64,000 bases of DNA from Nephrocerus scutellatus (taxonomy: Eukaryota > Arthropoda > Insecta > Diptera > Pipunculidae), in NCBI GenBank assembly GCA_947095585.1, contig OX352762.1, positions 10,643,969 to 10,707,968 of the forward strand. The letters run 5' to 3'. The notes under the pieces were generated by a model that searched no databases, was not told the origin of the DNA, and saw only the letters and a program-made list of their open reading frames with translations. The position numbers and the translations under genes were made by a program. This document shows positions 51,627 through 62,690 of the stretch, in pieces. Position 1 is the first letter of the stretch, and each line of letters begins with the position of its first letter.

Positions 51627-52810
51627 ATGGAACTTGCTCAACGATATACTAGGAACAACAATAACAACAATATTAATTGCATTTTTGGAGAGAATAATAC
51701 TATGCTTACAGATAGCGTTGAGATTGGCAACCAATTTAATCGATACTTCGCGAATATAGGTAGGATTTTGAACACATCAATTAGTTCTAGTAATTGCATA
51801 AATTACTTAAATGGTGAACAATATATGATTCAAACTTTTTCCTTTTTCCCTACTGATAATTATGAAATCTGTTCTATTATATCTACACTCAAAAATAAAG
51901 TCACATCTGATAGTGATGTCATAAGTTCGCTTGTGATCAAGAAATTTAGTTACATTTTATGTTTTCCATTGGCCCATATCTTTAATAACACTTTTATTCC
52001 GGGTCAATTGCCATTAGCTCTTACCAAAGCTATAGTAATCCCATTGTTTAAAGGTGGCGATGCCAATTTGAGTTTTAACTATCGACCTATATCATTGCTA
52101 TCTGTTTTTTTCGAAAATTCTAGAGAAGTATGTTAAAGCTCGTGTTCTGTCTTATTTAGATAAAATAAATTTTATTTCTAAACATCAGTATGGATTTCGA
52201 GAAGGACTGAGTGCCGAAAATGTATTAATGGAATTACTCACTACTATTTTCAATAATTTAAAAGATTTATTAATTAATAAATTGGGTTCAATCGGAATAC
52301 GGGGAGTAACTAATCACTGGTTTCGATGTTATTTAGAAAACAGTAATTAACACAAATGACAACTTGAATAGCATTGAACACGTTCAATGTGGTGTGCCTC
52401 AATGCTCAGTACTACGGCCTCTACCGTTCCTAATTTATAGTAAAAATTTACTTAAACTTAATCTCTATGCTGAGAAAGTATCGTTTGCAGATGACTTGGC
52501 ACTGATATATAGTGATAGTAGTAGTTTTAGTTTATCTGTAAAACTTACCCATGATTTGAAAGTTTTGTGTGCTTGGTTTGATCACCAATATATGATCGTT
52601 AGTGATAAATCTAAGATAATGCTGTTCCAAAATTCAAATAATGTACCTGATAGTAATGCCAATTACATATATTTACATGCAATAACATGTCGAACTAATT
52701 CTAACATTAAATACACTGATAATAAGTGCACAAGCTCATGTCTTAAAATGGGTATATGTCGATTCTTTCAAATATTTAGGAATAACGTTAGACAAAAACT
52801 TAAATTTTAG
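51627..52810 (+). pseudogene. CR1-like LINE, reverse transcriptase remnant
   Basis: Frame 1 (51627-52136): EIGNQFNRYFANIGRILNTS, NYEICSIISTLKNKVTSDSD and AIVIPLFKGGDANLSFNYRP ISLLSVF, then a one-base shift, a QYGFR-like block (52190), and frame 52364-52810: IEHVQCGVPQCSVLRPLPFL (the VPQGS motif as VPQCS), EKVSFADDLALIYSDSSSFS (catalytic FADD) and KSKIMLFQNSNN. The FKGGDxxxxNYRPISLL and ADDLALIY pattern fits CR1/L2-type elements. AT-rich codon use differs from the Jockey copies. Confidence 0.78.
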
Positions 52811-52864
52811 AACTTATTGATCAGGAAGAATCATTGGACCATAATTCCATGGCAATAAAAAAGT

Positions 52865-53240
52865 GGCTTAAAGGTCACTAGCGAACGATACCGTGACATG
52901 ATTGAAAACTCTTTGATGCCAGAACTGAATACATTGGGCTTGATTAACATGTTGTTCTAACAAAACTGTGACACATCTTATACAGCCAGAATTACAATGG
53001 ATTTACTGCGAGACCTCTTTCCACAAAAAGCTATCTCAAGAAATGGTGATCTTGATTGGCCTTCAAGCGATTTGACTGCCCTGGACTTTTTTTTTGTGGG
53101 GATACCTGAAGATCAAGGTTAATGCAAGCAAACCAGAAACCCCTGAGTAACTCAAACAGAATTTATGAAGTTAATGAATTACCGGGTGAAATGTGTCAAA
53201 ATGTAATGAAAAATGTGTTAGAGGGTCTGCAATTGTGAGT
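52865..53240 (+). pseudogene. rosa-type mariner transposase fragment (plus strand)
   Basis: Reads ERYRDMIENSLMPELNTLGL, then LF*QNCDTSYTARITMDLLR with the second catalytic region damaged (QQDG lost), ISRNGDLDWPSSDLTALDFF and, after a frame change, C-terminal residues. No terminal repeats recognised. Confidence 0.65.
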
Positions 53241-53368
53241 CTAACAGAGGCGGACATTTATCAGATATTGTATTCTATACGTTATTGCTAACATTAAAAA
53301 AAAAAACAATTTATTAACATTAGATCCATTCTCTCTTTCATTCAACCAACATTTACAACCAAACAAAA

Positions 53369-54646
53369 TAAAGGGTGGTCAATTTAGAGGTATCGGATTT
53401 TAAATTGAAATAAAACAACAAAAATTCAAATTGATTGGGCAATCTTAAGTATTTTTCTTTAGAACCATTCATGACATATATTTTTTGAAGATAATCCCTT
53501 TCAAATGTTGGCCGCAACTGCGCCATAATTCGGCCATCCGTAAACACCAATTTTGAATGACTCGGTCGGTATCTCGCGAATAACTTGAGTAATGTTGGCT
53601 TCCAATGCCTTTATCCACAAAACATTTAGACTTTAGATACCCCCACAAAAAAAAGTCCAAAGGTGTGGTGATATCACACGATCTTGGTGGCCAATCCACC
53701 GGTCCGAAACGAGAGATCAATTGCTTACATAAACGAGGACGCAGTAAATCCATTGTATCACGGGCTGTATGGGATTCAGCGCCGTCTTGTTGGAACCAAA
53801 TTCCGTGGAGATCACGGGCTTTAATTTCCGGTATCAAAAAGTCGTTTATCATGGCGCGATAGCGTTCGCCATTCACTGTTACATTGGCGCCAGCCTCGTC
53901 TTTGAAGAAATATGGGCCGATGATTTCTCCAGCCCCTTAGGCCGCACCAAACGGTAGTTTTCAATGGATGTAATGGCAGTTCGTGAATGGCTTGGGGTTG
54001 CTCTTACGCCCAAATACGGCAAATTTGCCTATTGACGAAGCCATTAAGCCAAAAATGTGCCTCATCGCTGAACAAAATTCGTGTCCCAAAATACGCATCT
54101 TCAGCGAGATTTTCAAGAGCCCAACGACTGAAAGTATGAAGCTTTGGAAGTTCGGCCGGCTTCAATTCTTGGACTAGCTGTATTTTATACGCTCTCTAAC
54201 CAAGATCTCTGCGTAAAATCGCCCAATTAGTGCCATAAGATAGGCTAAGCTGTTGAGAACGGCGCCGAATCGATTCTTCCGGGTTTTCGGCAAAACGCTC
54301 AATTACAGCCGCAATATTCTCTTCATTTCGGGCTGTACGTGGTCTAATCGGTCGAGTATCATCCAATAATGTAAAAGTTTGCCGATGGAATGCCGAATAG
54401 TGCGTTCTGTAGGACGATTATGTACACCATAAGTTGGCCTGAGAGCGCGATAAACACTTTTCACAGAGCGTCGATTTTCGTAATACAATTGTACGAGATT
54501 TATAATCGTTGTTGAGGCGTTGGTCTTTCCATGATGAAATGTCAATGAATACTGAATAAAATTATGTATTTAGTTTGACAGTAGTCAAGCGTGACATGAC
54601 AAAAGAAGCCTATTGGAAAAAGTACCTCCAATCTGATCCCCCTTTA
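53369..54646 (-). mobile_element. rosa-type mariner copy C, nearly full length
   Basis: About 1.28 kb with imperfect terminal repeats: left TAAAGGGTGGTCAATTTAGA, right (reverse) TAAAGGGGGATCAGATTGGA, both going on to GGTA and TA at the outer ends. The minus strand encodes most of a transposase. It is the most complete mariner in the window. Confidence 0.85.
53472..54545 (-). pseudogene. Mariner (rosa-type) transposase, near full length but frameshifted
   Basis: Minus strand: start MTFHHGKTNASTTIINLVQL with the first HTH (YYENRRSVKSVYRALRPTYG), RPTERTIRHSIGKL, a shift, AENPEESIRRRSQQLSLSYG, KIQLVQELKPAELPKLHTF, RILFSDEAHFWLNGFVNRQI (first catalytic D), another shift, RYRAMINDFLIPEIKARDLH, WFQQDGAESHTARD (second D) and WPPRSCDITTPLDFFLWG (third D; one inserted Thr before it makes 42 between). 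Several single-base changes and stops (for example in RDLG*RAYK) break it. All three catalytic Asp residues remain. Confidence 0.87.
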
Positions 54647-54659
54647 GTATACCTTCCCG

Positions 54660-56590
54660 GCGGATAACGTGTATTATTTGCAAAAACAAAATCTAAGATA
54701 ATTAGCAAAGAAATTCTAAGAATGGCTGTTACTTTTCATGTGTCGCGGAGTGTACTTTTTTGTTTCTCTATTGCTGTCAGGGGTTTCCCATGTTTTTCCT
54801 GGTCCCTCGTCTTGCGACCGATTCTCAAATTTTTTCTTCTTCTTCTCTTGGACTATTAAGTCGCTAGATCGCTAACTTCTGCAATTGCAAAAGGGAAGTT
54901 ACAGTTACCCAATGCATTAACAAAATAAATTTATCAGTAGACTTAAAAAGCGGTTTGGCAAACTTCAATAGTAGTTCTATTTATTGTGTTTCCTTAGTCA
55001 TCTTAGAAGGGCCTCAGCCTCCGACCGCGCTAATAGTTGTTAATAGTGGCTTGATAGGTGTAGTCTATATTAAATACCTTAATACTTTATACTTTATAGC
55101 AACTATCTCTGCTGTAATACTTTGTACAGAAAGTCGACTTTGTCGTGAATGGAAAAATTACCTGGAAAAAGTGGTCCATACATATGTATACTTGAATGGT
55201 TTCGATATATGTATATTCATTTTAAATTCTTCTTGGCACTGTCGATCAGAGCAATGAACAATATACCACACTCGTAAATAATGCTAGAAAGCTGATTGAG
55301 TAAAAACCGTAAATAATGGGATACGAGTATTTTGCTTAGTACATAATAGAAAAATAGAAAAAAAAAATTCTTATTTATGTTCGCATAGAAATTAATGGGC
55401 ATTATTTCTGGCTATGACAACTGGACATGCGCAAAACGATAAAAAAAAACCTTCAAATTCCAAAGATATAAAATGTAATTAAGCTGGAACTATAGAACTG
55501 CGTATTCATAGTGCGCCTGGAGTCTTAAGTGTGGACTTAAGTTTCTCTGCACGTCCGTAAATGTCCGGTCATGTGTCTTGTCGTCGTCGTCATTTAGCCA
55601 GCCAGCCAGCCAGCCGACCACAAATCGTTGTTGGTTACATTTCAGACGTTGCCAATACATACTAAAGTGTTACAATTCAGGACTTGCGGCTGCGCATATC
55701 TTGCGTTCATGCGTGCGTGACATCAGAATTGCATTCACTTAAGTGCGACTACTTATACATACTTATACATCATTTGGTCAACGCATTGCATTACACGATA
55801 CGCATTACACATTGCCATGCTGATACGACGGACGCATAGAGAGTATATTAAGGCGGTCAGTGAGGTGCGAACGACCACAAGTAACCAAATGTTGGTAATT
55901 ATACATTTATGACCACTCGCATTATAATTTGCAATTTTTTTTGCCTTAAAAATACGATAAGACGATAGCATAAACTCGCTCACGCATGCAATTAGGTCGG
56001 CGGTGATAGTTGTTGACTTGATTTTGCGTGAGTAAACTTTTAAGTCCTCAGCACGATTTCTGCAAGATACGTTATCTTCAAGATGCACTGATGGACAAAG
56101 TTTCATTATGAATCAAGGTAAAATAATTTCACTAAGTGCTTTGCTTTAATATCATTCCGTTTAGTGTGTATAAAAAAAAAGACGAACCGAAACTGTAATT
56201 GAGATTTTGAGATCCGTAATATGCTTGAAGAAAGTAAGATGCGAATAGAAGAAAAGAAATTGAGTGTTTGATTGAATGATTCATTTACAAAATTGATGTA
56301 TTGATTGATTGATTGATTGACTGATAAGTTGATTGAGTGATATAAAGCCCAACTTTAAGCTGGGACATAGACTATTACGGGAAAGTATACCTCGTTGACT
56401 TGCCGTCATTGAAGTTTGCCAAAGTTGGTGAAATAGATAGAGAACGAGAAAGAAAGAGAGACAAATAATTAGCTTTAGAGTTCCTAGCCGATATTTCACA
56501 TTTTTCTTTGGCGCTATCATTTTTTAAGGTGGGTCAGTTTAATAAAAAAAAAATATGGAAAAAAAAGAAAAGGTACTTTTCTTTCGCTAA
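54660..56590. other. Interval without recognised features
   Basis: AT-rich intergenic sequence. A (GCCA)n run lies at about 55598-55614 and a (TTGA)n stretch at about 56292-56325. The minus-strand 117-codon frame 56106-55753 has no recognised similarity. Nothing else supportable. Confidence 0.4.
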
Positions 56591-56599
56591 CCTAACTCT

Positions 56600-58030
56600 C
56601 TTCAATCCCCAAGTTCTTCGAAAGCATTGTTTACGACTCCCTGTATTTTCACTGCAAATCCATCTTTTCCCCACAACAGCACGGTTTCTTAACGGGTAAG
56701 TCCACTACGACTAACCTTACCGAATTCGTGTCAAAAACACTACAAGCATTAGAGAACGGTAAGGAAGTGGATGTCATTACCACCGACTACAGGAAGGCTT
56801 TTGATAAATTATGTCACCAAATTATTTACCTTAAACTTTAAGCCCTCGGTTTTTTACACTTTTTCATTTCATGGCTAAAATCTTACCATGAGAAGCGCCA
56901 GTACAAGGTTCTCTTCAGATTTTCAGTCTCTGAACCCATTAACGCTACTTCACGTGTTCCTTAAGGCAGCTATCTCGGTCCACTGATCTTTTTTTTTAAC
57001 AATAAACGATGTTGGTCACATTATAAACGACTCAGATCTGTCTATTTACGCGGATGACATGAAAATAATCAAGATTATATCTACCTTCACCGATTCTCTG
57101 TTACTTCAAAACGACCCAAATTCATTCTACACCTGGTGCAATAAAAACTTTTTAGAACTTAATGTTGCTAAATGTCAATCCATTACCTTCTCCCGCAAAC
57201 GACTTCAACCTACCCCCAGAACCTATTATTTTCGGCACGAACCTGTTCACTCAGTCTCTTCTATTTACGATCAGGGAGCTAAACTTCCGTTCCCACATTG
57301 ATCAAATTATACATAAGGCAAATTCTTCTCTCGGTTTCATAAAACGATGGTCCAAAGCATTTTTGATCCCTTATGTTACAAAATCCCTTTACATTACATT
57401 TGTCAGACCCCAGCTTGAATATGCCAGCCAAGTCTGGTCACCATTTCACGACATCCACTTCCTTAGAATTGAAGCTGTGCAGCGCAGGTTTATCCGTTTT
57501 GCCTTACGCGATCTCCCATTGGCCGACAACTATATCTTACCGCCCTTCGAAAATCGGATAAAATTAATTTACATGCAAAACCTTAAAAAATATCGCGAAG
57601 TCGCTGAGATACTCTTCGTGCGCCAATTATTAACTGGAACGGTCGACTCCCCCACACTATTGGAAATTAATTCCCTTCACACTAACCCCCGTAACTTAGG
57701 TCGGTCTGTACCGCTCTTTTGTCTCCCTCACCACCGCACCAACTACGGCCATTTTGAACCAATCTCCAGAATGTTGCGTCTGGCCAACAATGCACAAAAT
57801 ATCCTTGACTTTCATTCCGGTATATCCTCCCTTAAAAGCTCTCTCTATACCTCCTCTTGACCTCTCTCTCTTGTAAGTAGTATTTAAAAAGTAGTTAGTT
57901 AATTAAAGAAAACAGTAGGCCCATAGGCCCGGTTACATAAAAAAAAATTAATAAATGTTTTAATTAGGTTAAGTTAAGTTTAATTTTCTACGCTTGTATT
58001 AAGCAAATATAATAAATAATAAATATACAA
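56600..58030 (+). mobile_element. Jockey/BS-like LINE (J2), long copy
   Basis: Broken frames run from FTPQQHGFLTGKSTTTNL-TE and DVITTDYRKAFDKLCHQII through the catalytic region (damaged YADD near 57047) to an open C-terminal frame and 3' UTR. The 3' UTR reaches a run of A near 57940 and further AT-rich sequence to about 58030. Sister fragment at 13139-13600. Confidence 0.8.
57162..57860 (+). pseudogene. J2 RT thumb and C-terminal domain (open frame)
   Basis: A 232-codon frame with FRSHIDQIIHKANSSLGFIK, VTKSLYITFVRPQLEYASQV with WSPFHDIHFLRIEAVQRRFI, ALRDLPLADNYILPPFENR, RQLLTGTVDSPTLLEINSLH and PLFCLPHHRTNYGHFEPISR to LYTSS. This is the Jockey/BS-type C-terminal region. The frame's first 40 codons are shifted relative to the RT upstream (NLPPEPIIFGTN region). 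Confidence 0.82.
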
Positions 58031-58394
58031 GAGACAAAACACGCTTGAACTCAGAAGCAACTGATCCGATATTCAACCGTAGGCTGGCGATGAAAGAATG
58101 TCTTGAGTTTCCAAAACTCATTAGGCCATTTGACTTTAAGGTTGCTCTAAGGATAAGACAGCGGGCGTAGCAGTATGTATTTACTCGTATATACGGTCGT
58201 ATATACGGTTGTGAGTTTATAGTGCTCAGCATAAAAGTAGCCCGAACTTTTAGCAGCGTTTGAGTGAAAAGCCGTGCGGATATTTTGGCGCCGTTTATAG
58301 GAAGGAACGAATTCGGAGACTCTATTAGGCACATTACATGGTCATTTATAATGTCATTACATTGTCATGATGATATTAATAATGATCATATATC

Positions 58395-59137
58395 GAGCAG
58401 GCGGCACGAAATCTGCGGCTGCACATAAATGAGAGCAAAACAAAGTGCATGGTGGCCACGTCTGTGAGCGGAAGATCCAACATTGGTCCCTCAATTCAAA
58501 TAGTGGAGCGCGAATTTGAAGTAGTGCAATCCTTTAACTATCTCGGGTCAACTATAGCAGCCGATAAGAGCATGGAACCAGAAATACGCGCACGGTTGCT
58601 TAAAGCCAACAAAGCCTACTATAGCCTGTTAAAACTCTTCAAATCCAGGAATTTAACCATAACATCCAAGCTGCTAGCGTATAAGACAATTGTCATACTG
58701 CAGTACTTACATATGGATCCGAGAGCTGTGTGCTTTCCAAAAAGCATTTTCTGACCTCTTAGCCGCGTTCAAGAGAAAAGTCTTACAGTGTATTGTTCAC
58801 CTCGTATGTGATGAAGAACAACTCCGGAGACTCTATATTGTTGAGATCCACGAGCGTTATCCTGATGTCGACATCGTGAAGAGAATAAAGCTCGGTAGGC
58901 TGCGGTGGGCAGGACACTTTGCTCACATTAGGGAAGATTGGTCTGCTCGAAAAGTCCTTTGCGGTAGGATTTATGGAATACGACAATGAGGCCGACAATG
59001 GCGTAGACCAAGACGCCCAGAGTTTAGGGATGCCAAACTGGATGACATCGGCTCGAAACCGGGACCGGTGGAGATATTTTTTGCGGTAGGCCAGTACCGG
59101 ACCTGGTTTTTAGAGCCAAATATGATGATGATGATGA
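58395..59137 (+). pseudogene. RTE-b LINE, C-terminus and 3' end
   Basis: Starts in AARNLRLHINESKTKCMVAT, continues FEVVQSFNYLGSTIAADKSM, PEIRARLLKANKAYYSLLKL and LAYKTIVILQYLHM, changes frame at about 58740, then AFKRKVLQCIVHLVCDEEQL and RLRWAGHFAHIREDWSARKV. The 3' UTR is short and ends GAGCCAAATATGATGATGATGATGATC. Truncated at its 5' side near 58395. It abuts a SINE at 59139. Confidence 0.85.
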
Positions 59138-59138
59138 T

Positions 59139-59395
59139 CCGGTGTTTGTAGGCGTTATAGGTCAGAGTTTAGTGCGTTGAACTACTGAGCAGGAGATTCG
59201 AGAATCGATTCCCAGAAAACACCAAAAAGCTTTTTTTAAGTCCCACCTCTTGCTAATATCTGAAAAACTTCCAAGAGAAAAAATTGTAATAAAAAAGCTT
59301 TTCAATTCGTCTTTCGGATATGGCCTTAAATTTTAGAATCCTTCCATTTGTGTGCAAAAAACGCACAAAACGAATGGGCGCTAGAAGCAAGCCAA
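59139..59395 (+). mobile_element. tRNA-derived SINE, plus-strand copy
   Basis: The tRNA-like head (GTTATAGGTCAGAGTTTAGTG, then GAGAATCGATTCCC as a diverged B box) runs from 59150 to 59215, followed by AAACACCAAAAAGC, a body with CCCACCTCTTGCTAATAT and CCTTCCATTTGTGTGC, and an AT-rich end. It is more diverged than the minus-strand copies and starts immediately after the RTE-b (GAT)n end. Confidence 0.65.
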
Positions 59396-59519
59396 TGATC
59401 TGTTGCTAAGCAATATAATGCTTCGGTGATTTTTTTTTTCGAATGGCACACCTTTGAATGGCTGCGGATTATATTACTGCGGGAACACAGAACTCGGTAT
59501 TCATGGAGGGCGGAATGCA

Positions 59520-59790
59520 AATGGCTATTTCTCTTTAGTTACGTTGATGGAAAAACTGGTAAAACAGTGACAAACCGGATACTCATTCAAGTGAATCAAC
59601 ATTTTAATATTTTTGTTACCTTTAAGCTTTTTCGTACGATACTGTATTCTGTCATGCAGATGTAAAGTGGTCTTAGGTGCACCACTCCTAACTAATGAAT
59701 GCAGCGAACGCCACCTTTTATACTCATTGAAAAGCTTCCAGAAACGTCCAATCTTATAGACAGAAATATCGAGAAAAGACCAGTATTTGA
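59520..59790 (-). pseudogene. Jockey J1 fragment
   Basis: The minus strand reads LVRSGAPKTTLHLHDRIQYR then broken J1 sequence (ISV/LNEYPVCHCFTSFSI), matching GAPKTTLHQLGRIQNRAIK and SCLSVFYRFF of the main copy. Truncated on both sides and abuts a SINE. Confidence 0.65.
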
Positions 59791-59792
59791 CC

Positions 59793-59960
59793 AGCGAATT
59801 GAGAAGTTTTCCGTGACAAGGTATTGGTATTACTCTCGGAACGTTTGTCACCCATTCGCGAGAGGTGGGACACCATGAAAAATACTTTTGGTTTTGCTGG
59901 GATTCGAACCTGAACCTCCTGCGCAGCAGCCATGTGCATTACCACTGAGCCACGGCGCCC
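59793..59960 (-). mobile_element. tRNA-derived SINE, 3'-truncated copy
   Basis: The minus-strand head at the right has TGGCTCAGTGG (A box, perfect) and GGTTCGAATCC (B box, perfect; AACCTGAACCTCC follows with a small deletion). The body matches as far as CTTCTCAATTCGCT at about 59793, and the tail half is missing. Its Pol III promoter is as good as that of the copy at 32918. Confidence 0.85.
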
Positions 59961-60085
59961 ACATTAACATTACCCCCACCTTAATTATGTTCGTCCCGAA
60001 CAGATTCAGCAGTTCCTCTGTTGTTGTACCCTGCCAATTTGTCAATGTGAACAACTTTCATTTTACATCTGTGGTTTGATTGAAT

Positions 60086-60316
60086 CTAATATACTGCGTC
60101 GTTGTTCCTCTTGTAGGGATTTCCCCAACTTTTCTGTGGTTTCTGTAATTTCCCTTGTCTTGTCTTGGAATTGTATAGCCATACGAAATCTCCTTTCCGA
60201 AATTTTTCATAGGTCGCACGCAGGTGATTCCGTGTTTTCATTCCTTCATTACCATTCACGACGTTGTTCCTTACTGTTTTATGGACATTATGATTTCCGT
60301 TGGTCTTCGATCGCAA
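60086..60316 (-). pseudogene. Gypsy-type integrase C-terminus
   Basis: The minus strand reads GMKTRNHLRATYEKFRKGDF and VWLYNSKTRQGKLQKPQKSW with GNPYKRNNDAVY. The F(R)KGDxVWLY-(N)P...KSW-GPY pattern is the GPY/F module at the integrase C-terminus of Ty3/gypsy elements. Core integrase (HHCC, DDE) is missing. It is placed directly after the protease fragment, as after a large internal deletion. Confidence 0.75.
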
Positions 60317-60344
60317 TCCCTTCCATCTTGCCCACCTATTGGCG

Positions 60345-60797
60345 CTACAACTTTGTATCGAAGCTTTTTCCCTCTAGCTGTTTGTTGCAGTTCTCTTCTT
60401 GTAGCATATTTTTGACACGTTCGGCACCAGCTTTCAACCTCTCTGCGGCAATCGACCCAAAAAATGAACTTCTTACTTTATCCAGTGTCCTCTTAATTCC
60501 CAAATGTTCGCCCGATGTTTCACTGTTCAGACCCAGTATGCAGTCATCTTCTACACGTGCAACAATAAACCAATGTCGAAACCTTAATCTTCCAAACACG
60601 ACTACAAGGAAACGTTTACCCTTAACTGCTGCAGCTTTACCTGTAGCTGTCCTCAACTTGTAGTGATGCAGTTTCTTGACTTGCTCTCCAGCCACCATTT
60701 CAGGACTCAGGATTGATCTGGAAGATCCTGTATCTAAAAGAAAATCGCAAGCTATTCTCTCCAATACTCCATTAACAACCAGACTGTTGCAATCCAT
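60345..60797 (-). pseudogene. Gypsy-type retroelement aspartic protease
   Basis: A 150-codon minus-strand frame. Protease active site FLLDTGSSRSILSP is at residues 19-32 (catalytic D22), and the second conserved patch DDCILGLN lies about 70 residues later. This layout is that of a retropepsin-like domain at the start of a gypsy pol. RT, RNase H and most of integrase are absent, and the frame runs on to 60345 where it meets the integrase C-terminus. The upstream gag region cannot be identified. No LTRs are visible. Confidence 0.72.
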
Positions 60798-61029
60798 TCC
60801 AAGATACTCATATGCATCTTCAAAAAATAAACTACATGTACAATCATGTTCCTACACACAAACCGGACAAACAGCACAAACCGGTTTGACTACATTTTTG
60901 ACCAGTACATAACGGTTTAAACTTACAGTCGGCTACATTTAGAATAATCTTATTAATTTTACAGCCTATAAGTATACTTTTGTAAGTGCCTATTTTTGTA
61001 CGAGTATGTACATTGCGATTTATATTGGG

Positions 61030-62204
61030 ATGCAAAATCCATTATCTGCGCTACCAACTACTTTTCAAATTAGATGCTACCTAAATTTTATGGTGTACCG
61101 CAGTTAAAATATAGGCATTTTGACAGCAACACTTCTTTCTGGTACATCAAGACCTGCCTCTGTCAAAGGGATTTTAAGGATTTGCTTATTCTGATGCACT
61201 CTCCTGAAGAAAAACCAATTAAGTCCAAGTTTCGAAAGTATGTCAGATATCATCTATAGTCATAAGCAAGTCTCTCTCCTTCAAATTTATAGACAAAAAT
61301 TTGTTAGATGAGACCAAAAAATAAATTTTTGCATAACGGCAAAACAACAGCGCAGCAATAAGCCAACTTGTTTAAGCCGCTAATTGAGTTGTTCGCAGCG
61401 TTGCGTTGGAAAATCCTTATGCGCAAGCATAGAATACAAATTCTTTCTGCTTATCGGGGTAATGTATCCAAATGAAGCATCCAAATTGGTAAAGTTTGTG
61501 GCGAAAAAAAAATAAATTACTTACAAAAACACAACTTAAAGCAACTAATCATTGGATAAAACAACTGATGCATGCCTTTGATTGGTAATTTGAATTGGCT
61601 GGCTGGCAACAGGTTGTTCAAGCACAGCACACGAATCACAACCAGCAGAGAGGCCTCTAAGTTGGGTTTAACATTAAAAAGCAAAAAAGCCACAACCAAA
61701 CACACACACACACACAGAAACCGCAACTTAACACCTTTTTCAGTGCAAGTGAAATCGCTTGCAGTTGTTGCAGAACGCATGCAGCATGCAACAAATCGCA
61801 AATTGCAATCATTTCGGTTCATCAGGTGCAAATTTATTTATGTGATGCCAATTTCTGTTGAATCAGCTAATTTGTATGCGACACGGTAACGTCGATGTGT
61901 ATGCGAAATACTTGATAACTTTCGATTGGTAGTGACGCTCACTTGGCCTATGGAATGCCTTTTAATTAGTTGGCTTAAAAGTTTTCTAAATACACAACAA
62001 GAGCATAAGGTTAACCAAAAAAAAAAAAAAAAATTAAGTCAAGTATATTTGAAAGAGTAACTTTATTTTATTGCTTCACTGATGTCGATAATGCAACCCT
62101 AATAGGTCTTTTGTTAAATAAATATTATAATTACGTGCATACTGCATACATGATGGTGAATTAAAATTATTTCTTGAAAATCAGCAAAAGACATAATGTT
62201 TTTA
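61030..62204. other. Unassigned interval with a CA microsatellite
   Basis: Contains a short (AC)n run at about 61698-61716 and a GCATGCAGCATGCAAC palindromic word near 61780. Two ~100-codon frames overlap on opposite strands at 61517-61889, neither convincing. A poly-A of about 17 lies at 62019-62035. Confidence 0.35.
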
Positions 62205-62690
62205 ATAATTCGCGCACGCGTAAAGGGGTTCGCACCCTTATAATGCACGACTATATGCGTGGCACAGCGTGGGCGTTAAGGAAAAGGAGAAGAAAAGAAG
62301 AGATGTCTATGAGCTTGTGCTTTGAATGCCTGTGGATCATAGAGATGTAGAAAGACAGAGTTTGGCAGAGCATTCCACATATGTGTTGTACAGCTGAAGA
62401 ACGAATCTCTGAACTAAACTGTACGTCCGAAGATCGGCTTAAGGGTAAACTGATGAGCATTTAAAGCGGCACGAGTATTGCTGTTGAATTCAAGTAGAAG
62501 TGGCATGCAATTGGCTTATTCCCTTGAGCATCGCTGGTGAAAGAAACGATAAAACAGTGACAAGCCGGAAACGTTCCTGCGGTGTTCAAGCGAATCGCTA
62601 TATTTTCGTCACCGATAAGTTTTATCGCACGGTTTGGTATTCTATCTAGCTGATGCAAGGTAGTTTTAGGCGCACCAGACCATTAATGAC
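62205..62690 (-). pseudogene. Jockey J1 3' end
   Basis: Minus strand: MHQLDRIPNRAIKLIGDENI, then in another frame LSRSSDVQFSSEIRSSAVQH and the ORF end, then a 3' UTR with CTTAACGCCCACGCTGTGCC and GCATTATAAGGGTGCGAACC, ending at about 62205. Truncated on the 5' side near 62690. Confidence 0.8.

Noticed and set aside
55753..56106. 117-codon minus-strand frame
   Set aside because: No similarity or composition signal; the flanking sequence is simple AT-rich DNA and no transcript features are visible.
61517..61889. Two ~100-codon frames on opposite strands
   Set aside because: They overlap each other across a (AC)n microsatellite and neither shows a domain.
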